From GCA-2683135 sp964507445 (GTDB lineage Bacteria > Planctomycetota > GCA-002687715), in assembly GCA_964507445.1 (NCBI GenBank), contig CAZDQF010000018.1, positions 41,516 to 105,515 on the forward strand: 64,000 bases of DNA, given 5' to 3'. Numbering within the stretch: position 1 is the first letter of the stretch; each line of letters begins with the position of its first letter. Position numbers and translations under genes: made by a program. Below are positions 60,132 through 64,000 of the stretch, in pieces. Under the pieces are notes generated by a model that was given only the letters and a program-made list of their open reading frames with translations, did not search any database and was not told the DNA's origin.

Positions 60132-62225
60132 CTACTGCAGCTCCACCAAGGTGCGGTTGGAGTTGGCCGGGTCCTGGGCCAGCACGCCCGTCACCACGTC
60201 GCCGTTGCTGAACGTGACGGTGACGCTCATACCGGCGTTGTCAGCGGCCCCCTGGGTGCCGGGGTCCGTGTCCGCGTTGAAGCGGAACGTCCGGTTGTTG
60301 AACAAGCCGCCGGTGAAGCGGAACTCCACGGTGTTGTAGTTGGCGCCGTTCAGCTGGTCGCTGCCGATCCACCCTGAGCCGGAGAACGGACTCGACACGC
60401 TGTAGTCCAGGCCGCAGGCCACGTCCGAGTTCTGCTCGTAGGTGTTGCCCTGGCTGAAGTTCCCGCTGCCTGAGGGCATGCCCTGGTCGGTGTCGAAGTA
60501 CACGCCGTTGGCCGGGCCCGTGGCGCCCTGGTAGCTCAGGACCACGCTGGTGATGTTGGCGGCGGTGGTGCCGTGGTGGGTGATTCGCCAGAAGCCGTTC
60601 GTGTTGGCGGTGTAGGAGTTGGTGCCCACGGATTCCACGAGGGCCCTCGGTAGCGGCATGAGGGACAGTTCGGTGGCTGCGCTGAGGCTGAAGCCCTCCA
60701 CCGTCGCCGGGTTCATGCTGATGACCTGTCCCGCGTAGAAGAGGGTGCCCGGCTCGTTGAACTGGAAGCTCAGACCACCGGCGGGGAGGGGCTGGTACCC
60801 GAACAGTCCGAACAGGCTCGGGTCCATCAGGTCCAGGTTGACGATGTCGCCGTCGGCCGACGTGTAATACGAGGGGACCGCAGCGGAGGAGGTCAGGTAC
60901 AGCTCGAAGCCCTGCCCGGCCGTGCCGCCGATGTTGGCGGTGTGGAGCGCTCCGCTGGCCAGGTTGGTGATGATGGGGCCGACGAACGGGTCGTTGGCCG
61001 TGTTGCCGTTCACGTCGAGGGAGGCGTCGACTCCGTTGGTCTCCCAGGACTCGGGCGGGAAGACGGGGGCCGGGATCGTGGCGGACCCGCCGCTGCGATA
61101 CAGATCCAGGGCGATCCCGGTGGGGTCCGGGTCGTTGGCGTCGAACCAGAAGCTGTAGGCCGAGCCCCAGCGCAGGGCGTTGGAGTTGGGGTTGGCCGCG
61201 AAGGGCTGATCCACCATCCAGGTGGCGCCGTTGGCGGCGGCTGAGCCGATCCAGGCGTTGTTGTCATACACCTCGTTGGCGTGCCACTCGGGAGCGTGGA
61301 ACCCCTGGTTGGTGATGGTGACGCCGCCAGCGAAGCTGACGGTGAACGATGACGCGGAGTCGTGGCAGTTCAGGTTGTGGGCGCAGCACTCGAACCGCCA
61401 CGTGCCGTCGCCGTTGTCGATGCGCTTGATGCCGACGCTGAACAGCCCCCCCATGGTCCCGGGGACTTGTACGGTCTGGAGGACGACCCCGGGATCGAGG
61501 GCCGCCCACGCGTTGATGGCGGGTTCTCCCTGGACCGTGGGACCCGAGTAGGCGAGGGAGTAGTCGGCGGGCGTACCGGACACGGTGGAGATGCGGTACG
61601 AGGCGTTGTTGTCGTCGACTCCGCCCAGGGCGTCCTGGTACTGCACGTACTGCGCTTCGGAGACATAGGTGGAGTTGGTGTCCAGGAGCGCCAGGGGGAC
61701 GCGGAGGCGCCGCTCCGTGTTGCCGGACCAGGCTGGGTCTGACGGCGGGTAGGGGAACGCTCCCGTGGTGGCGTTGATCTCGGATCGGGGTCCCAGGGGA
61801 GCCTGGGTACCGTTCTGGCAGGCACCGTAGGGGTCTGAGCACCCGACGCCGAGGGCGGTGGTGTTGGGGTAGGCGTTGCAAGGACCGCAGAGGGTCTGCT
61901 GCAGGGCGCCGAAGCCGTGCTTGAGCCAGGACATGCCCACCATGGTGAAGCGGCCGTTGTTGGACGGATCGTAGCGGTAGAGCGTGCCGCCGATGACGGG
62001 GTGCTGGTTGTTGTTGGCGAGCCAGATGAGCGGCTGTCCCCCGATGTTGCAGGCGGTGGTCCCGTGGGAGAAGGCGTCATACCCGGCCTCCGCGGTGTAG
62101 TTGCACGGGCCGGTCAACGCACCCACGACCACATCCGGCGGCCCGGCCTGGGCCGGGACGGTGCTACAGATGGCCGCGACGAGAGTCAGGACCGACGCCA
62201 GGCGCCGGGAGGGAGTTGACAGCAT
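60132..62225 (-). CDS. Large secreted protein of unknown function
   Basis: A 697-residue exported protein with a Sec signal (RRLASVLTLVAAICSTVPAQA). The mature part is poor in Lys and rich in Asn, Gly, Ser and Thr, with beta-structure typical of extracellular domains, and holds cysteine pairs near the N-terminus (GPCNYTAEAG, TLCGPCNAYPN, GCSDPYGACQ) and in the middle (FECCAHNLNCHDS). The C-terminal half has repeated short beta segments with no sortase or PEP-type anchor I can see. GGAG is 6 nt before the ATG at 62225. Similar architectures are frequent in Planctomycetota. No function can be assigned. Confidence 0.85.
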   Translation of the reverse strand: MLSTPSRRLASVLTLVAAICSTVPAQAGPPDVVVGALTGPCNYTAEAGYDAFSHGTTACNIGGQPLIWLANNNQHPVIGGTLYRYDPSNNGRFTMVGMSWLKHGFGALQQTLCGPCNAYPNTTALGVGCSDPYGACQNGTQAPLGPRSEINATTGAFPYPPSDPAWSGNTERRLRVPLALLDTNSTYVSEAQYVQYQDALGGVDDNNASYRISTVSGTPADYSLAYSGPTVQGEPAINAWAALDPGVVLQTVQVPGTMGGLFSVGIKRIDNGDGTWRFECCAHNLNCHDSASSFTVSFAGGVTITNQGFHAPEWHANEVYDNNAWIGSAAANGATWMVDQPFAANPNSNALRWGSAYSFWFDANDPDPTGIALDLYRSGGSATIPAPVFPPESWETNGVDASLDVNGNTANDPFVGPIITNLASGALHTANIGGTAGQGFELYLTSSAAVPSYYTSADGDIVNLDLMDPSLFGLFGYQPLPAGGLSFQFNEPGTLFYAGQVISMNPATVEGFSLSAATELSLMPLPRALVESVGTNSYTANTNGFWRITHHGTTAANITSVVLSYQGATGPANGVYFDTDQGMPSGSGNFSQGNTYEQNSDVACGLDYSVSSPFSGSGWIGSDQLNGANYNTVEFRFTGGLFNNRTFRFNADTDPGTQGAADNAGMSVTVTFSNGDVVTGVLAQDPANSNRTLVELQ

Positions 62226-62343
62226 GGGGGTCTCCGTCGAGAGGGACTCCTGGGGTGGACGGCGCACGCGGGGTGATGGTCCCATCATAGCCTGGATCCG
62301 CCGACACTTCGTCCTTGGATGCGGTGCCCGTACACTGGCCCTC

Positions 62344-63237
62344 ATGAGATGCACCGGCCTGCTGTTCCTGTTGCTGTCGTCCCTGGTCCAAGGTCAGGGG
62401 GAGGGGAAGGTGTCGGAGCTGGTGGTTCGGCCGCTCCCCAAAGACGGACGACTGGCGGTGTTTCGTCCGGTGTTCGAGAAGCACGTGGAGGTGTTCGGGG
62501 TCCTCGTGGTGGCTACCGCGAACACCGCTGATGTGAAGGTCCTTCACGCCAGCAATGTCCTCGCCCAGTACCTGGACAACGACGAGGACGGGGCGGTGGA
62601 CAACCCGGCAGTGTTGAAGAACCTGCGGGAACGCGGCGCCTTCCTGGCCATGACGGCGTTCGAGCGGGACTTCCGCCGTCTGGACATGGACTGGGAGCGA
62701 CTCGAGCGCGCCGGCTTCCGGCTGGGTCAGGACCTGTACGGTGAGGAGACCCTCCCGCAGGGACCGCCCCACGTGAAGCGTCGAGGTCGCTTCGACGCGG
62801 CCCTGGAGGAGGTGCTCCATCTGGTCTCCCACGGGTTCGAGGAGGTCTATCCCGAGGCGTTTCGCTTTCGTCCGGGGAGCGCCCTCGCGAACGCCATGGA
62901 CGTGGCCCGGGGTGGCCGGTTCCGCCGGGTTCCCCGCCGCTATCCGGAGGAGGCGTGGTACCACTACGACGACCGTACTTGCGACTACGGGTGTCAGTGC
63001 GCCGAGTACTTCTACTGGGCCCTGACCACGATCCTTGGGGCGCAGGACTACCCGGGGAGAGGGCGGCAGATCGCCGACGAGTGGGAACCCCACACCCGAG
63101 AGCTCCTGCAGCGGCGGGACCCGGCCGTGTTCAAGCTGTTGACGGACCCCAGGTACAAGTTGCCCACGAGGCTCCCGGACGGTTCCTACGGTCCGGCAGC
63201 GGAGCCGCCACGGAAGGACGGCAAGCAGCCTCGCTGA
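62344..63237 (+). CDS. Secreted protein with possible metal-site motif
   Basis: A 297-residue protein with a signal peptide (MRCTGLLFLLLSSLVQGQG). It contains an acidic, calcium-loop-like YLDNDEDGAVDNPAVLKNL, then LEEVLHLVSHGFEEVYP, in which Glu and His residues (E..H...H) could form a metal site, and a downstream cysteine-rich segment DDRTCDYGCQCAEYFYWAL. I think an extracellular metallopeptidase-like role is possible, but the motif is not a classical HExxH and I do not recognise the family. The ATG at 62344 is divergent from the large secreted protein by 118 nt. Confidence 0.78.
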   Translation: MRCTGLLFLLLSSLVQGQGEGKVSELVVRPLPKDGRLAVFRPVFEKHVEVFGVLVVATANTADVKVLHASNVLAQYLDNDEDGAVDNPAVLKNLRERGAFLAMTAFERDFRRLDMDWERLERAGFRLGQDLYGEETLPQGPPHVKRRGRFDAALEEVLHLVSHGFEEVYPEAFRFRPGSALANAMDVARGGRFRRVPRRYPEEAWYHYDDRTCDYGCQCAEYFYWALTTILGAQDYPGRGRQIADEWEPHTRELLQRRDPAVFKLLTDPRYKLPTRLPDGSYGPAAEPPRKDGKQPR

Positions 63238-63308
63238 CCTGCGGCGCCGGTCCCGATCCCCGGGATCGGTGGTCCAGGTGCGGCTCGTGCGATGTGTCGC
63301 CCCTGCAC

Positions 63309-63342
63309 AAAAAAAAGCGGCCTCGCGGTTCCGCGAGGCCGC
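63309..63342 (-). terminator. Rho-independent terminator (minus strand)
   Basis: A GC stem of about 11 bp (63317-63342, GCGGCCTCGCGG with CCGCGAGGCCGC) followed, on the minus strand, by eight T residues (63309-63316). It would end a transcript coming from the right. Confidence 0.75.
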
Positions 63343-63406
63343 CCGCAACCCCGGCGACTTCATTCCGGTGAAGCGCCCCCCCGTGAACCCGCCCCCCCAG
63401 CCTGCC

Positions 63407-63416
63407 NNNNNNNNNN
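63407..63416. other. Scaffold gap (10 N) flanked by a duplicated, degraded sequence
   Basis: Ten N residues. The bases before it (about 63345-63406) and after it (about 63483-63545) are two copies of the same sequence, the left copy and inner side being corrupted by C-runs. As with the gap at 37438, this is an unresolved contig overlap. Confidence 0.9.
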
Positions 63417-63830
63417 GGCGGGCGCGGGGCGCCCCCACCAACAAAAACACCCCCCGCGGGGGCGGCGCCCCCCCCCCCCCCACGCAACCGCGTCGACTTC
63501 ATTCCGGTGAAGAGCCCCCCGGTGAACCAGACCCACCAGACTGCCACCTTTGGCGAGCCCTCTTGACCACCTTTCGATCTCGACGCGAAGCCAGATTCCA
63601 GTTGCGTAGTCCCTTCTGGCGAGGAGCCTTCGAGACAAGCGCACGGTCATGAAACACAAGCGCCGTGCCATTCGGGCGAGCGATGGCCGGAACAGGGCAT
63701 TTCCTCGGCTGAATGGCCGCCAAGGGGGCTCGCGGCCCGGGCGTAAGCTGTTTTTATTGCCCGGCCTACACCTTTGGGATCGGACCCTGGTGTGGGGTCC
63801 GGTTTTCTCGATCCACGCGGTCGATTCTCT

Positions 63831-63881
63831 GAGGCCGCCCGGCCTCGTGTCCGGATTCCGCACACGGGGCCGGGCGGCCTC
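63831..63881. repeat. 20-bp imperfect inverted repeat
   Basis: The arms 63831-63850 and 63862-63881 are reverse complements at 19 of 20 positions and are separated by 11 bases. The transcript would form a very stable hairpin with no T-run after it. A second perfect hairpin with a GCAA loop follows at 63921-63940 (8-bp arms). Confidence 0.75.
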
Positions 63882-64000
63882 GGAGGTGGCGTAAAGGCTG
63901 GGCAGGGAGGGCCGGGGGGGGGCCGCCCGCAAGGGCGGCCCAACGCGCCCCGCGGGCCGAATTGACGATCCAGGCGGACCCGGCGGAGGTGGGGAAGGTG

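Larger units (their letters stand above)
63343..64000. other. Right-end region without a supported gene
   Basis: Apart from the scaffold gap and the inverted repeats listed separately, I see no credible gene. A minus-strand frame at about 63499-63723 would end just before the terminator at 63309-63342, with a basic product, but it starts at a TTG, has no recognisable family and crosses duplicated low-quality sequence, so I do not call it. A short hairpin followed by TTTT (63782-63806, plus strand) may be a weak terminator. Confidence 0.5.

Noticed and set aside
63499..63723. Small basic minus-strand ORF before the terminator at 63309-63342
   Set aside because: Start is a TTG, there is no family match I recognise, and the frame runs through duplicated low-quality sequence around the scaffold gap.
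1..64000. CRISPR arrays, insertion sequences or prophage genes
   Set aside because: I saw no regularly spaced direct repeats, no transposase or integrase, and no phage structural genes.

Overview
The window is uniformly GC-rich and gene-dense and looks like bacterial chromosome from an uncultured, Planctomycetota-like Gram-negative. The clues are a DUF1800/DUF1501 pair with a Tat signal, a VIT-VWA secreted protein, an outer-membrane porin, an HTTM protein and large secreted proteins of a kind common in that phylum. The phylum assignment is inference; no rRNA is present. Two 10-N scaffold gaps show it is an assembled (probably metagenomic) contig.

Layout. 1-2856: a Tat-exported xanthine/aldehyde-oxidase-type molybdenum hydroxylase (large subunit cut by the window edge). 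3064-16542: housekeeping and accessory genes (DUF808 protein, ATP-dependent PEP carboxykinase, exonuclease III, a decarboxylating dehydrogenase, DUF1501/DUF1800, a chorismate mutase-prephenate dehydratase-DAHP synthase fusion, an aminotransferase, an HTTM membrane pair). 16638-33643: one long minus-strand gene run, the centrepiece. 33905-43929: mixed genes (YdeI-like, VIT-VWA, porin, MarC, CysZ-like, lipoprotein, sugar kinase-like, proS). 44033-50857: a translationally coupled operon for an activated, probably C-methyl-branched deoxysugar and its transfer. 50950-55238: a two-gene cytoplasmic molybdoenzyme of the SoeABC/PsrABC type with the FeS and NrfD subunits fused, followed by tRNA-Asp and a terminator. 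55529-63237: cupin, zinc-ribbon/LURP-one pair, DUF805-SRPBCC protein, membrane glycosyltransferase and two secreted proteins.

The central system. Eighteen genes on the minus strand (transcribed from 33643 to 16638), many overlapping by 4-17 nt, form a sulfur-oxidising heterodisulfide-reductase-like (sHdr) locus: sHdrC1-B1-A-Hyp and a fused sHdrC2B2, two GcvH-like lipoate-binding proteins, two lipoate-protein ligase-family proteins, a LipS1/LipS2-like radical-SAM pair, a third unassigned radical-SAM protein, TusA, a DsrE-like protein, a class-V aminotransferase/cysteine-desulfurase-like protein, EtfBA, and a membrane FeS oxidoreductase resembling ETF:(mena)quinone oxidoreductase. A coherent reading is that sulfane sulfur is handed over by DsrE/TusA (perhaps also released from an organic thiol by the desulfurase), bound to lipoyl-LbpA, oxidised to sulfite by sHdr, and the electrons pass through EtfAB to the membrane FeS protein and quinone. 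Sulfite could then be oxidised to sulfate by the SoeABC-like enzyme at 50950-55238. The gene families are recognised from sequence; the flow between them is inference.
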